A stretch of 32,134 nt of DNA from Geminicoccaceae bacterium. GTDB lineage: Bacteria; Pseudomonadota; Alphaproteobacteria; Geminicoccales; Geminicoccaceae. The position numbers and the translations under genes are program-made. The stretch spans positions 1 to 32,134 of the forward strand of contig JAILZQ010000015.1 in assembly GCA_023512415.1 (NCBI GenBank), written 5' to 3'. Shown here piece after piece: positions 16,556 through 25,450 of the stretch. The notes under the pieces are model-generated. The model had not been told where the DNA came from. It did no database searches and saw only the letters and a program-made list of their open reading frames with translations. The stretch's first letter is position 1. Each line of letters begins with the position of its first letter.

Positions 16556-18166
16556 TCAGGCCTCCGCCGCCCGGCCGCGGAGCGCGAACAGCCCCTGCGG
16601 TCGGCGCTGGATGAAGAGGATGAGGGCCAGGAGCACGAGGATCTTGCCGAGGACCGCCCCGGCCACCGGTTCGAGGAGCTTGTTGACCACCCCGAGCGTC
16701 AGCGCCCCCAAGAAGGTGCCCCAGAGATTGCCGACCCCGCCGAAGACGACGACGATGAAACTGTCGACGATGTAGGACTGGCCGAGGTTGGGGCTCACAT
16801 TGTCGATCTGGGAGAGCGCCACGCCGCCGATCCCGGCGATCCCCGAGCCCAAGGCGAAGGTGAGTGCATCGACCCGCGGCGTGCGGATGCCCATGGTCTC
16901 GGCCATCCGGCGGTTCTGGGTGACGGCGCGGATCTCGAGGCCGAGCCGGGTCGCGCGGACGAGGGCGAGCAGGAGGAGGAAGACGGCGACCGCGAAGAGG
17001 ACGATGACGATCCGGTTGGTGGTGAGCGCGAGGCCCGGGACCGGCTCGACGAAGCCGCTCATCCAGGAGGGGGTCACGACCTCGCGGTTGGTCGCGCCGA
17101 TGCCGAGCCGGACCGCCTGCTGGAGGATCAGCGAGATGCCGAAGGTGGCGAGGAGCGTCTCGAGCGGCCGGCCGTAGAGCCGGCTGATCACGCCGCGCTC
17201 GATCGCCCAGCCGGCCGCGCCGGCCAGGAGGAAGGCGGCGGGAGCGGCGGCGAGCAGCGACCAGTCGAGGGCCCCGGGCAAGAAGGCCCGGAAGGCCTGC
17301 TGCACGGCCCAGGTCGCGTAGGCGCCGAGCATGACCATCTCGCCGTGCGCCATGTTGATGACGCCCATGACGCCGAAGGTCACGGCGAGGCCGATCGCCG
17401 CCAGGAGCAGCACGGAGCCCAAGCTCACCCCTTGGAAGAAGGTCTGGGCGAACTCGAGCAGCCGCAGCCGGGTCTCGACACGGGCGATCGCCGCGTCGAG
17501 CGCCGCGACGGTCGCAGGGTCGACATCGGCCGGGAGCGCCCGACGGGCGGCCTGGAGCTTGCCGAGCACCGCGGGCGACGGGCTCTCGGCGAGTCCGGTG
17601 GCCGCCTCGGCGCGCGCCCCGGGCTCGCCATGGTCCAAGAGGACGGCCGCCCGGGCCCGGGCGAAGGCGGCGCGCACGGCCGGGTCGGCCTCGCGGGCGA
17701 GGGCCGCCTCGAGCGGCTCGAGCGCCGAAGGGTCGGGGCGGGCGAAGAGCTTCTCGGCCGCGGCGAGACGCACCGTGCGGTCCGGGCTCGCGAGGGTGAG
17801 CGAGCCGAGTGCCCCTTCGAGGGTGCGGCGCAGCCGGTTGTTGATGCGGATCGGGCGGAGCGCGCGCGCCTCGACCTCGGCCGGCGCCCCGCTCGCGACC
17901 TCGAGGATCGCCCCCTCGGGCGTGCGCAGGAAGACGGCGCGGTCGGCCTGCCGGGCGAGCAGGCGCCCGTCGAGCAAGCCGCGCAGGACGGGCTCGGCCC
18001 AGGGCACGCCGCTTCGGGCGATCGTCCCGATCGCGGGCTCCATCGCGTCGAGATTGCCGGCGGCGAGGACGGCCAGCGCCTCGCGTGCGGCGGCCTCGTC
18101 CTGGGCGCGCGCGGGGGGTGCCGCGATCGCGGCGAGCAGCGCCAGGAGGACGAGGAGGAGGCGCAT
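16556..18166 (-). CDS. urtB: Urea ABC transporter permease UrtB
   Basis: LivH-type permease with the large extra-membrane N-terminal domain typical of UrtB; 536 residues is the usual size. Residues 1-22 are a signal peptide (ends PPARAQ). Residues ~23-230 are an Ala/Leu/Arg-rich helical, HEAT-like region that should lie in the periplasm. The rest is the membrane domain (SVLLLAAIGLAVTFGVMGVINMAHGEMVMLGAY, TNREVVTPSWMSGF, VVVFGGVGNLWGT). The ATG at 18166 has no clear Shine-Dalgarno and lies 31 bases after a strong hairpin, so expression may be lower than that of urtA. Confidence 0.95.
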   Translation of the reverse strand: MRLLLVLLALLAAIAAPPARAQDEAAAREALAVLAAGNLDAMEPAIGTIARSGVPWAEPVLRGLLDGRLLARQADRAVFLRTPEGAILEVASGAPAEVEARALRPIRINNRLRRTLEGALGSLTLASPDRTVRLAAAEKLFARPDPSALEPLEAALAREADPAVRAAFARARAAVLLDHGEPGARAEAATGLAESPSPAVLGKLQAARRALPADVDPATVAALDAAIARVETRLRLLEFAQTFFQGVSLGSVLLLAAIGLAVTFGVMGVINMAHGEMVMLGAYATWAVQQAFRAFLPGALDWSLLAAAPAAFLLAGAAGWAIERGVISRLYGRPLETLLATFGISLILQQAVRLGIGATNREVVTPSWMSGFVEPVPGLALTTNRIVIVLFAVAVFLLLLALVRATRLGLEIRAVTQNRRMAETMGIRTPRVDALTFALGSGIAGIGGVALSQIDNVSPNLGQSYIVDSFIVVVFGGVGNLWGTFLGALTLGVVNKLLEPVAGAVLGKILVLLALILFIQRRPQGLFALRGRAAEA

Positions 18167-18197
18167 GGGGCGGGCCCGGGTTCGTTTTTGGGCGAGG

Positions 18198-18233
18198 CCG
18201 GCGACGGCCCCGGGGAGCGGGGGCCGCCGCCGG
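18198..18233 (-). promoter_or_regulatory. Strong RNA hairpin between urtA and urtB
   Basis: Fourteen-base arms (18198-18211 and 18220-18233) with an 8-base loop, between the urtA stop and the urtB ATG. There is one imperfect position. In the urt sense RNA it is a G-U wobble, in the antisense RNA an A-C mismatch. This suggests the element works as RNA on the urt strand. The sequence after the stem is AAAAA, not a T-run, so it is more likely an mRNA-stabilising or processing stem than a full terminator. Confidence 0.72.
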
Positions 18234-18253
18234 TGCGGTCGAGCGAGCGCGGC

Positions 18254-19540
18254 TCAGCTACCGCCGCACTTGCCGGTCTTGACGTTGAAGTTGCCGCAGC
18301 TCATCGGCGCCCGCCAATCGGCGATCAGGTCCTTCGAGCCCTCGAGATAGTCGGACCACTCGTCGCCGACGACGAGACCCGGCGTCTGCCAGACGATGCT
18401 GAACTGGCCGTCGGCCTGGATCTCACCGATCAGTACCGGCTTGGTGATGTGGTGGTTCGGCATCATGGCCGAATAGCCACCCGACAGGTTCGGCACCGCG
18501 ACGCCGATCATCGCGTCGATCACCGCGTCCGGGTCGGTCGTGCCGGCCTTCTCGACCGCCTTCACCCACATGTTGAAGCCGATGTAGTGCGCCTCCATCG
18601 GGTCGTTGGTCACGCGCTTCGGGTTCTTGATGAAGGCGTGCCACTTCTCGATGAACTCTTTGTTCTCCGGCGTGTCGACGCTCATGAAGTAGTTCCAGGC
18701 GGCGAGGTGGCCGACCAGCGGCCCGGTGTCGAGCCCGGCCAGCTCCTCCTCGCCGACCGAGAAGGCGACGACCGGGATGTCGGTCGCCTTGATGCCCTGG
18801 TTGGCGAGCTCCTTGTAGAAAGGCACGTTGGCGTCGCCGTTGATGGTCGAGACCACCGCCGTCTTTTTGCCGGCCGAGCCGAACTTCTTGATGTCGGCCA
18901 CGATGGTCTGCCAATCGCTGTGGCCGAACGGGGTGTAGTTGATCATGATGTCCTCGGGCTTCACGCCCTTGGACTTGAGATAGGCTTCGAGGATCTTGTT
19001 GGTCGTGCGCGGGTAGACGTAGTCGGTGCCGGCCAGCACCCAGCGCTCGACCTTCTCCTGCTGCATGAGATAGTCGACCGCCGGGATGGCCTGCTGGTTG
19101 GGCGCCGCGCCGGTGTAGAAGACGTTGCGGCTCGATTCCTCGCCCTCGTACTGCACGGGGTAGAAGAGGATCCCGTTGAGCTCCTCGAACACCGGCAGCA
19201 CCGACTTGCGGCTCACCGAGGTCCAGCAGCCGAACACGGCCGCGACCTTGTCCTTGGCGATGAGCTCGCGCGCTTTCTCGGCGAAGAGGGGCCAGTTCGA
19301 GGCCGGATCGACGACCACGGGCTCCAGTTTCTTGCCGAGGAGCCCGCCCTTCTTGTTCTGCTCCTCGATCAGCATGAGCATGACGTCCTTCAAGGTCGTC
19401 TCGCTGATCGCCATGGTGCCGGAGAGCGAATGGAGGATGCCGACCTTGATCGTGTCGGCGGCGGCGACCGGACCCGCCCAGAGCGCGAGGGCGGCGGCGC
19501 CGGCCAACAGCCAGCGGCGAGAGAGCGCGATCCCGTTCAT
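18254..19540 (-). CDS. urtA: Urea ABC transporter substrate-binding protein UrtA
   Basis: Periplasmic urea receptor, 428 residues. The signal region starts MNGIALSRRWLLAGAAALAL, with a paired-arginine motif compatible with Tat export, and ends near AAAD. The mature part is classic UrtA: TIKVGILHSLSGTMAISE, VFGCWTSVSRKSVLPVFEE, FYPVQYEGEESSRNVFYTGAAPNQQ, and near the C-terminus GGYSAMMPNHHITKPVLIGEI, then a short Cys-containing tail (SCGNFNVKTGKCGGS). The ATG at 19540 has a weak GAGG upstream. First gene of the operon, transcribed from the sigma54-type promoter. No urease or urea amidolyase gene lies in the window, so urea use must be encoded elsewhere. Confidence 0.96.
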   Translation of the reverse strand: MNGIALSRRWLLAGAAALALWAGPVAAADTIKVGILHSLSGTMAISETTLKDVMLMLIEEQNKKGGLLGKKLEPVVVDPASNWPLFAEKARELIAKDKVAAVFGCWTSVSRKSVLPVFEELNGILFYPVQYEGEESSRNVFYTGAAPNQQAIPAVDYLMQQEKVERWVLAGTDYVYPRTTNKILEAYLKSKGVKPEDIMINYTPFGHSDWQTIVADIKKFGSAGKKTAVVSTINGDANVPFYKELANQGIKATDIPVVAFSVGEEELAGLDTGPLVGHLAAWNYFMSVDTPENKEFIEKWHAFIKNPKRVTNDPMEAHYIGFNMWVKAVEKAGTTDPDAVIDAMIGVAVPNLSGGYSAMMPNHHITKPVLIGEIQADGQFSIVWQTPGLVVGDEWSDYLEGSKDLIADWRAPMSCGNFNVKTGKCGGS

Positions 19541-19580
19541 GCCTCGATGCCTCCACCAGGCCTGCTGCGACGCAGCGGTC

Positions 19581-19594
19581 GCACGGTGCCGTGC
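19581..19594. repeat. Inverted repeat over the urtA start region
   Basis: GCACGG-N2-CCGTGC, perfect 6-base arms, runs from the -12 element to the expected transcription start. A second small palindrome (GCTGCG-N1-CGCAGC) lies at 19564-19576 in the leader. It could be an operator or merely a short RNA stem. Confidence 0.35.
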
Positions 19595-19608
19595 AAGCGA
19601 TGTGCCAA
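19592..19608 (-). promoter_or_regulatory. Sigma54 (-24/-12) promoter of urtABCDE
   Basis: The minus-strand sequence TTGGCACATCGCTTGCA matches the sigma54 consensus (TGGCAC-N5-TTGCA), with GG and GC separated by the required 10 bases. Transcription should start near 19581, about 40 bases before the urtA ATG. Sigma54 promoters need an activator ATPase; for a urea importer the natural candidate is NtrC. Confidence 0.82.
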
Positions 19609-19647
19609 GGGCCGTGGCGGCTTGCCGGCGCCTCGGGAGGCGACAGG

Positions 19648-19664
19648 TGCGCGAGAATTGGGCA
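19648..19664. promoter_or_regulatory. Promoter-proximal NtrC-like binding site
   Basis: 17-bp imperfect palindrome TGCGC-N7-GGGCA with the outer TGC/GCA of the NtrC consensus (TGCACC-N5-GGTGCA); 8 of 12 defined bases match. It is centred about 75 bases upstream of the predicted urtA start. Confidence 0.5.
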
Positions 19665-19688
19665 AGTGGGGTCGCACTGTCGCCGCTT

Positions 19689-19705
19689 TGCCCCGATCTT
19701 GGGCA
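19689..19705. promoter_or_regulatory. Promoter-distal NtrC-like binding site
   Basis: 17-bp palindrome TGCCC-N7-GGGCA with perfect 5-base arms, matching 9 of 12 defined NtrC consensus bases. Its centre is 41 bases from the proximal site, close to four helical turns, and about 116 bases upstream of the predicted urtA start. It also lies about 50 bases before the ATG of the divergent dehydrogenase gene. Confidence 0.55.
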
Positions 19706-19751
19706 GCGGATCGAGCTTGACCGCCCGGTGCCGGTCGGCGAGGGAGAGGAC

Positions 19752-21074
19752 ATGGAGAGCATCGCCGATCGGCTGGCCGAACGGATCCGCGACGGGCGTG
19801 TTCGCCTCGGCGTGATCGGGCTCGGCTATGTGGGCCTGCCCTTGGCGCTCACCGCCGCCCGCTCCGGCCTCGAGGTCCTGGGCTTCGACATCGACCGGCC
19901 CAAGGTCGAGGGGCTCAACGAGGGGCGCTCGCCGCTCGCCCACATCGGCGACGCGGCGGTGGCCGCGGCGCGGGCGAGCGGCCGCTTTTCCGCCACCGTC
20001 GAGTTCGCCCGGCTCGGCGAGGTCGACGCGATCGCGATCTGTGTGCCGACCCCGCTCGGCGCCCATCGCGAACCCGATCTATCCTTCGTCGAGGCGACCG
20101 CCCGGCAGATCGCCACGACGCTCCGCGCGGGCCAGCTCGTCGTGCTCGAATCGACCACCTGGCCCGGCACGACCCGCGAGGTCGTGAAGCCGATCCTCGA
20201 GGCGACCGGGCTGCGTTCGGGCGAAGATTTCTTCTTGGCCTTCAGCCCCGAGCGCGAAGACCCGGGCAACCGCGACTTTTCGACCGCGCGGATCCCCAAG
20301 CTCGTGGGCGGCGACGGCGCACGCGCCCGCGATCTGGCGGCCGCGCTCTACGGCCGGTTCGTCGAAAAGGTGGTGCCGGTCGAATCCTGCGAGGTGGCCG
20401 AGGCCGCCAAGCTCACCGAGAACATCTTCCGGGCGGTCAACATCGCCCTCGTCAACGAGCTCAAGCTCGTGTTCACGGCGATGGGGATCGACGTCCACCG
20501 GGTGATCGACGCGGCGGCGACCAAGCCGTTCGGCTTCATGCCGTTCCGCCCGGGCCCGGGGCTCGGCGGCCACTGCATCCCGATCGACCCCTTCTACTTG
20601 ACGTGGAAGGCGCACGAGGTGGGCGTCCACACCCGCTTCATCGAACTCGCGGGCGAGATCAACACCGCGATGCCGCGCTGGGTCGTGGAGCGGCTGGCCG
20701 AGGCGATCGACCGCCGCTTCGGCAAGGGGCTCTCGTCGTCGCGGATCCTGCTGTTGGGCCTGGCCTACAAGAAGAACGTCGACGACGTGCGCGAGAGCCC
20801 GGCCTTCACGATCTGGGAGCTGCTCGAAGCGCGCGGTGCGACGGTCGCCTTCCACGACCCGCACGTACCGGTCGTCCCGCCGACCCGCGAGCATTCGGCC
20901 CTCGCCGGGCGGCGTTCGCTGGCGCTTGATCCCTCGACCCTCGAGGGCTTCGATGCGGTGCTCGTGGTCACCGACCACGACGCCATCGACTGGCGGCTCG
21001 TCGCCGAGCGCGCGCGCCTCGTGGTCGACACGCGCGACCGGCTGGCGCGGGCACCCAACGTCGTCGCGGCCTGA
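19752..21074 (+). CDS. Nucleotide-sugar 6-dehydrogenase, UDP-N-acetylglucosamine type
   Basis: Two-step NAD-dependent oxidation of a UDP-hexose at C6 to the uronic acid, for envelope or exopolysaccharide precursors. 440 residues. It has an N-terminal Rossmann fold with GLGYVGLP (23-30), CVPTPL, ESTTWPGTT, AFSPEREDPG, AEAAKLTENIFRAVNIALVNE with the active-site Lys (~220), and the nucleophile Cys275 in GLGGHCIPIDPFY. The GGHCIPxDP form belongs to UDP-GlcNAc/ManNAc dehydrogenases (WbpA, WecC type), whereas UDP-glucose dehydrogenases have GGSCFPKD. The ATG at 19752 is preceded by GGGAGAGGA. It is divergent from urtA, in a 211-base gap filled mainly by urtA control sites, and starts the three-gene sugar group. 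Confidence 0.88.
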   Translation: MESIADRLAERIRDGRVRLGVIGLGYVGLPLALTAARSGLEVLGFDIDRPKVEGLNEGRSPLAHIGDAAVAAARASGRFSATVEFARLGEVDAIAICVPTPLGAHREPDLSFVEATARQIATTLRAGQLVVLESTTWPGTTREVVKPILEATGLRSGEDFFLAFSPEREDPGNRDFSTARIPKLVGGDGARARDLAAALYGRFVEKVVPVESCEVAEAAKLTENIFRAVNIALVNELKLVFTAMGIDVHRVIDAAATKPFGFMPFRPGPGLGGHCIPIDPFYLTWKAHEVGVHTRFIELAGEINTAMPRWVVERLAEAIDRRFGKGLSSSRILLLGLAYKKNVDDVRESPAFTIWELLEARGATVAFHDPHVPVVPPTREHSALAGRRSLALDPSTLEGFDAVLVVTDHDAIDWRLVAERARLVVDTRDRLARAPNVVAA

Positions 21075-21098
21075 GGAGAACACAACTCCAGATTAGTC

Positions 21099-21127
21099 TT
21101 GCCTGGACTTTCTCAACCATTTAGCTT
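21099..21127 (+). promoter_or_regulatory. Possible sigma70-type promoter before the decarboxylase gene
   Basis: TTGCCT (21099-21104), 17-base spacer, TAGCTT (21122-21127). The -10 match is weak (3/6), but the 80-base gap is distinctly AT-richer than the surrounding sequence, as promoter regions often are. Confidence 0.35.
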
Positions 21128-21154
21128 GGCTTGCGATCGAGAGGGGGTCGAGCG

Positions 21155-22144
<990 letters not shown>

Positions 22145-22162
22145 CCGCCCGGGGGCGCGCCC

Positions 22163-23167
22163 GTGAGCCGGGGTGCGGTGCTCGTCACGGGGGGCGCCGG
22201 CTATGTCGGCAGCCACGCCTGCAAGGCCTTGGCCCTCGCCGGCTTCACCCCGGTCACCTTCGACAATTTCTCGACCGGCAACCGCTGGGCGGTGCGCTTC
22301 GGCCCGCTCGAGCCGGGCGACATCCTCGACCTCGCGGCCCTCCACCTCGCCTTCAAGCGGCACCGGCCGATCGCCGTGATGCACTTCGCCGGCGCCGCGC
22401 TGGTCGGCGAATCGATGCGCGAGCCCGCGCTCTATTGGCGGCAGAACCTCGCGGGCACGCTCAACCTGGTCGAGGCCTGCCGTATCCACGACGTCGGAGC
22501 CTTCGTCTTCTCTTCGACCTGCGCGGTCTACGGCACGCCCGAACGCGTGCCGATCGACGAGGACACGCCCAAGGCGCCGATCAATCCCTACGGGGCCTCC
22601 AAGCTCGCGGTCGAGCGGCTGTTGGCCGATGCGGCGATGGCCCACGGCTTGCGCTTCGCGGCCTTGCGTTACTTCAACGCGGCGGGCGCCGACCCCGAGG
22701 GCGAGCTCGGCGAGCACCGGCCGGTCGAGACCCATCTGATCCCCTTGCTGCTCGACGCGATCCTCGGCCTGCGGCCGCCGCTGCAGGTGCTGGGCACCGA
22801 CTATCCGACGCCCGACGGCACGGCGATCCGCGACTATGTCCACGTGGCCGACCTCGCCGTGGCGCACGTCCGAGCCCTCGAGCATCTCTTGGCCGGCGGC
22901 GACTCGCTCGCCTGCAATCTCGGCACGGGCGAGGGCCATTCGGTCCGCCAGGTGATCGAGGCGGCCGAGCGGATCACCGGCCGGCCGGTGCCGCGGGTCG
23001 AAGCACCGCGCCGCCCGGGCGACCCGCCCCGGCTCGTGGCCGATCCCGGCCTCGCCCGCGACCGGTTCCGGCTGCTGCCCTCGAACGTCGCGGGTCTCGA
23101 GCGGATCCTCGAGACCGCCTGGGCCTGGCACGCCTGCCACCGCGCCCGCCGCCTCGCCGGCGGTTGA
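22163..23167 (+). CDS. galE: UDP-glucose 4-epimerase
   Basis: Interconverts UDP-glucose and UDP-galactose, and in relatives the pentose pair UDP-xylose/UDP-arabinose or the N-acetyl sugars. 334 residues. It has GGAGYVGS (10-17), VTFDNFSTGN, VMHFAGAALVGESM, SSTCAVYG with Ser/Thr of the triad, Tyr143/Lys147 in YGASK, LRYFNAAGADPEGELGE, HLIPLLL, the GTDYPTPDGTAIRDYVHVADLA signature and the C-terminal WAWH. The start is GTG at 22163, right after a short GGGCGCGCCC palindrome, with a poor Shine-Dalgarno. It follows the decarboxylase by 18 bases and is convergent with lptM. Epimerase substrate cannot be read by eye; the gene order allows a role on UDP-xylose. Confidence 0.92.
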   Translation: MSRGAVLVTGGAGYVGSHACKALALAGFTPVTFDNFSTGNRWAVRFGPLEPGDILDLAALHLAFKRHRPIAVMHFAGAALVGESMREPALYWRQNLAGTLNLVEACRIHDVGAFVFSSTCAVYGTPERVPIDEDTPKAPINPYGASKLAVERLLADAAMAHGLRFAALRYFNAAGADPEGELGEHRPVETHLIPLLLDAILGLRPPLQVLGTDYPTPDGTAIRDYVHVADLAVAHVRALEHLLAGGDSLACNLGTGEGHSVRQVIEAAERITGRPVPRVEAPRRPGDPPRLVADPGLARDRFRLLPSNVAGLERILETAWAWHACHRARRLAGG

Positions 23168-23237
23168 GCTGGCCGGGCCCACCGACGAGGCCTCCTCCGC
23201 CGTGACGGGCCGCCGCCGCGTCCGCCCAGCCCGCGGC

Positions 23238-23423
23238 TCAGCCGGTCTCGAGGCCGGCGGGGCCGCGGCGCTGCGGCCCGGAGCGCGCCGGCGGCGCGGT
23301 CGGAGTCGGCGCGAGGTCACCCTCGCTGCCACCCTCGCGCGACGGCAGACGCAGCCGGCCGCGCCGGCCACAGGCCGCGGGCGCGACCGCCAGGAACAGC
23401 AGCAGGAGCCGGCGCCGGCTCAC
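23238..23423 (-). CDS. lptM: LptM-type small lipoprotein
   Basis: A 61-residue product with Sec/lipoprotein signal [18 protein letters not shown], the lipidated Cys at 18, then GRRGRLRLP, which matches the CGxKGxLxLP start of mature LptM (YifL) proteins that bind the LptDE outer-membrane complex. The tail is Pro/Gly/Arg-rich and disordered. GTG start in a GTGA overlap with argH. A small lipoprotein straight after argH, usually before lysA, is a known alphaproteobacterial arrangement; lysA is absent here. The 70-base gap to convergent galE (23168-23237) shows no clear terminator. Confidence 0.78.
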   Translation of the reverse strand: MSRRRLLLLFLAVAPAACGRRGRLRLPSREGGSEGDLAPTPTAPPARSGPQRRGPAGLETG

Positions 23424-24835
23424 CGCTGGGCCTCGCCCAGAAACCGAGCGCGAGCCGCGGCGATCGCTTCCCGCACCCGCACCGGAGCGGTCCCGCCGAA
23501 ACTCGTCCGGCTCGCCACCGACCGGTCGACGCCCAGCACCTCGCGCACGCGCGGATCGAGCCGCGGGTCGAGGGCGGCGAGTTCGGCATCGGACAAGTCC
23601 TCGAGGCCGCAGCCCAGCTCCTCGGCCCGGCGCACGGCGCGCGCCGCCACGGCGTGCGCCTCGCGGAACGGCACACCCTTCACCCGCACGAGCCAATCCG
23701 CGAGATCGGTCGCGGTGGTGTGGCCGAGACCGGCTGCGGCGCGCAGCCGGGCGACGTCGAACCGCGCCTCGCGCAGCATCGCCGCGGTGGCTGCGAGGCA
23801 GAGCTCGAGCGTGTCGGCGGCGTCGAACAGCCCCTCTTTGTCCTCCTGCATGTCCTTCGAATAGGCGAGCGGCAGGCCCTTGAGCACGGTGAGCAGCGCC
23901 ACGAGATGGCCGATCACCCGGCCGCTCTTGCCGCGCACGAGCTCGGCTGCATCCGGATTGCGCTTCTGCGGCATGATCGAGCTGCCCGAGGTGAAGGCCT
24001 CGGGCAGCCGGACGAAGCCGAACTGCGGGGTGGCCCAAAGGACGAGCTCTTCGGCGAGCCGCGAGAGATGGACGGCACAGATCGCGGCGGTCGCCAGATA
24101 GTCGAGGGCGAAGTCGCGGTCCGAGACGGCGTCGATCGAATTCGCCATCGGCCGGTCGAAGCCGAGCTCCCCGGCCGTGGCTTCGCGATCGATCGGGAAG
24201 CTCGTGCCGGCGAGGGCCGCGGCCCCGAGCGGGCATTCGTTGAGCCGCCGCCGGGCGCAGGCGAAGCGGTCGCGGTCGCGCCCGAACATCTCCACGTAAG
24301 CCGCGAGATGATGGCCGAGGGTGACGGGCTGGGCGGCCTGGAGATGGGTGAAGCCGGGCATGACGTCGGCCGCGTGGCGCTCGGCGAGCTCGAGGAGGAC
24401 CGCCTGCAGCTCGCGCAGGAGCGCGTCCGCGCGGTCGATCGCCGAACGCACCCAAAGCCGCAGGTCGGTCGCCACCTGGTCGTTGCGGGAGCGGGCGGTG
24501 TGCAGCCGGCGTCCGGCCTCGCCGATCCGCTCGGTGAGCCGGGCTTCGATGTTGAGGTGGATGTCCTCGAGCGCCGGATCGAAGACGAAGCGGCCCTCCT
24601 CGATCTCGCGAGCGATCGCCTCGAGCCCCGCGAGGATCGCGTCCCGATCCGCCTCGCCGATGATCCCGCGAGCGGCGAGCATCCGCGCGTGCGCCACGGA
24701 GCCGCGGACATCCTCGGCCCAAAGGCGCTTGTCGAAGCCGATCGAGGCGTTAATTCGTTGCATGAGCGGGGCGGCATCGGTCGCGAAATGGGCGCCCCAG
24801 AGCTCGCGCGCCGATCGTGTCGTGCCGCTCGTCAT
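23420..24835 (-). CDS. argH: Argininosuccinate lyase
   Basis: Last step of arginine synthesis: cleaves argininosuccinate to arginine and fumarate. 471 residues, as usual. Fumarase/aspartase superfamily signatures are [15 protein letters not shown] (111-125), THLQ with His163, and the mobile loop [12 protein letters not shown] (283-294) with the catalytic serine. The ATG at 24835 precedes ELWGAHF..., which is typical. It is 27 bases from the start of the divergent tlpA-like gene, so each promoter must lie at least partly inside the opposite gene. Confidence 0.97.
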   Translation of the reverse strand: MTSGTTRSARELWGAHFATDAAPLMQRINASIGFDKRLWAEDVRGSVAHARMLAARGIIGEADRDAILAGLEAIAREIEEGRFVFDPALEDIHLNIEARLTERIGEAGRRLHTARSRNDQVATDLRLWVRSAIDRADALLRELQAVLLELAERHAADVMPGFTHLQAAQPVTLGHHLAAYVEMFGRDRDRFACARRRLNECPLGAAALAGTSFPIDREATAGELGFDRPMANSIDAVSDRDFALDYLATAAICAVHLSRLAEELVLWATPQFGFVRLPEAFTSGSSIMPQKRNPDAAELVRGKSGRVIGHLVALLTVLKGLPLAYSKDMQEDKEGLFDAADTLELCLAATAAMLREARFDVARLRAAAGLGHTTATDLADWLVRVKGVPFREAHAVAARAVRRAEELGCGLEDLSDAELAALDPRLDPRVREVLGVDRSVASRTSFGGTAPVRVREAIAAARARFLGEAQR

Positions 24836-24862
24836 CCCGGCCTCGTTCCCGGAGCCCGTCGC

Positions 24863-25381
24863 GTGATCCGCAGCCTCGCCCGCCTCCTCGTCCTCGCCTC
24901 GGTCCTGCTCGCCTCGCCGGCGGCGAGCGCACCGATCCTGCTCAAAGAGCCGAAGCCCTTGCCGGATCTGGCCTTCGAGACCCTCGACGGGAAGCCGGCC
25001 AAGCTTTCGGATCTCGAGGGCAAGGTCGTGGTGCTCAACTTCTGGGCCACCTGGTGCGCTCCCTGCCGGGAGGAGATGCCCTCGCTCGACCGGCTGCAGG
25101 CGGCGTTCGACCCGGGCACGGTCGTGGTCGTCGCCCTCGCCGTCGAACGGTCGGCGCCGGAACGGATCAAGGCGTTCCTCGACGAAGCGGGCGTCGGCCG
25201 GCTCGCCGTCTATCGCGACCCGACCGCGGCCACAAGCCGCGCGGTCGGCCTGCCGGGCCTGCCGGCCACGCTCTTGATCGACCGCGAGGGCCGGGAGGTC
25301 GGCCGGGTTCTCGGCATCGCCGAGTGGGACGGCCCGATCGCCGTCGGGGCGATCCGAACGCTGCTCGAGCGGCGCGGCTGA
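24863..25381 (+). CDS. TlpA/ResA-like thiol-disulfide oxidoreductase
   Basis: Periplasmic thioredoxin-fold reductant, often serving cytochrome c or oxidase assembly. 172 residues. The signal peptide ([23 protein letters not shown]) is cut near residue 23, then [35 protein letters not shown] with the active CxxC at Cys65/Cys68, and the cis-proline region [15 protein letters not shown]. The start is GTG at 24863. Divergent from argH, an arrangement common in alphaproteobacteria. Confidence 0.92.
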   Translation: MIRSLARLLVLASVLLASPAASAPILLKEPKPLPDLAFETLDGKPAKLSDLEGKVVVLNFWATWCAPCREEMPSLDRLQAAFDPGTVVVVALAVERSAPERIKAFLDEAGVGRLAVYRDPTAATSRAVGLPGLPATLLIDREGREVGRVLGIAEWDGPIAVGAIRTLLERRG

Positions 25382-25393
25382 GACCGGGCCGCC

Positions 25394-25422
25394 TTGCGAG
25401 CGGTGGCGGGCGTTCCTACTCT
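25394..25422 (+). promoter_or_regulatory. Possible sigma70-type promoter of the TAXI-TRAP genes
   Basis: TTGCGA (25394-25399), 17-base spacer, TACTCT (25417-25422), ending 28 bases before the receptor ATG. The match is moderate in -35 and weak in -10. Its location, just after the tlpA-like stop, is sensible. Confidence 0.38.
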
Positions 25423-25450
25423 CCGCCCGACACCGAACGGGAGGCCACCG

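Noticed and set aside
16412-19720. Open frame of about 1100 codons on the plus strand antisense to urtA-urtB-urtC
   Set aside because: Same GC-driven shadow effect; no recognisable domain, no ribosome binding site, and the urt genes explain the sequence.
22153-22162. GGGCGCGCCC palindrome just before galE
   Set aside because: Short GC-only palindromes are expected often at this base composition, and nothing nearby supports a function.
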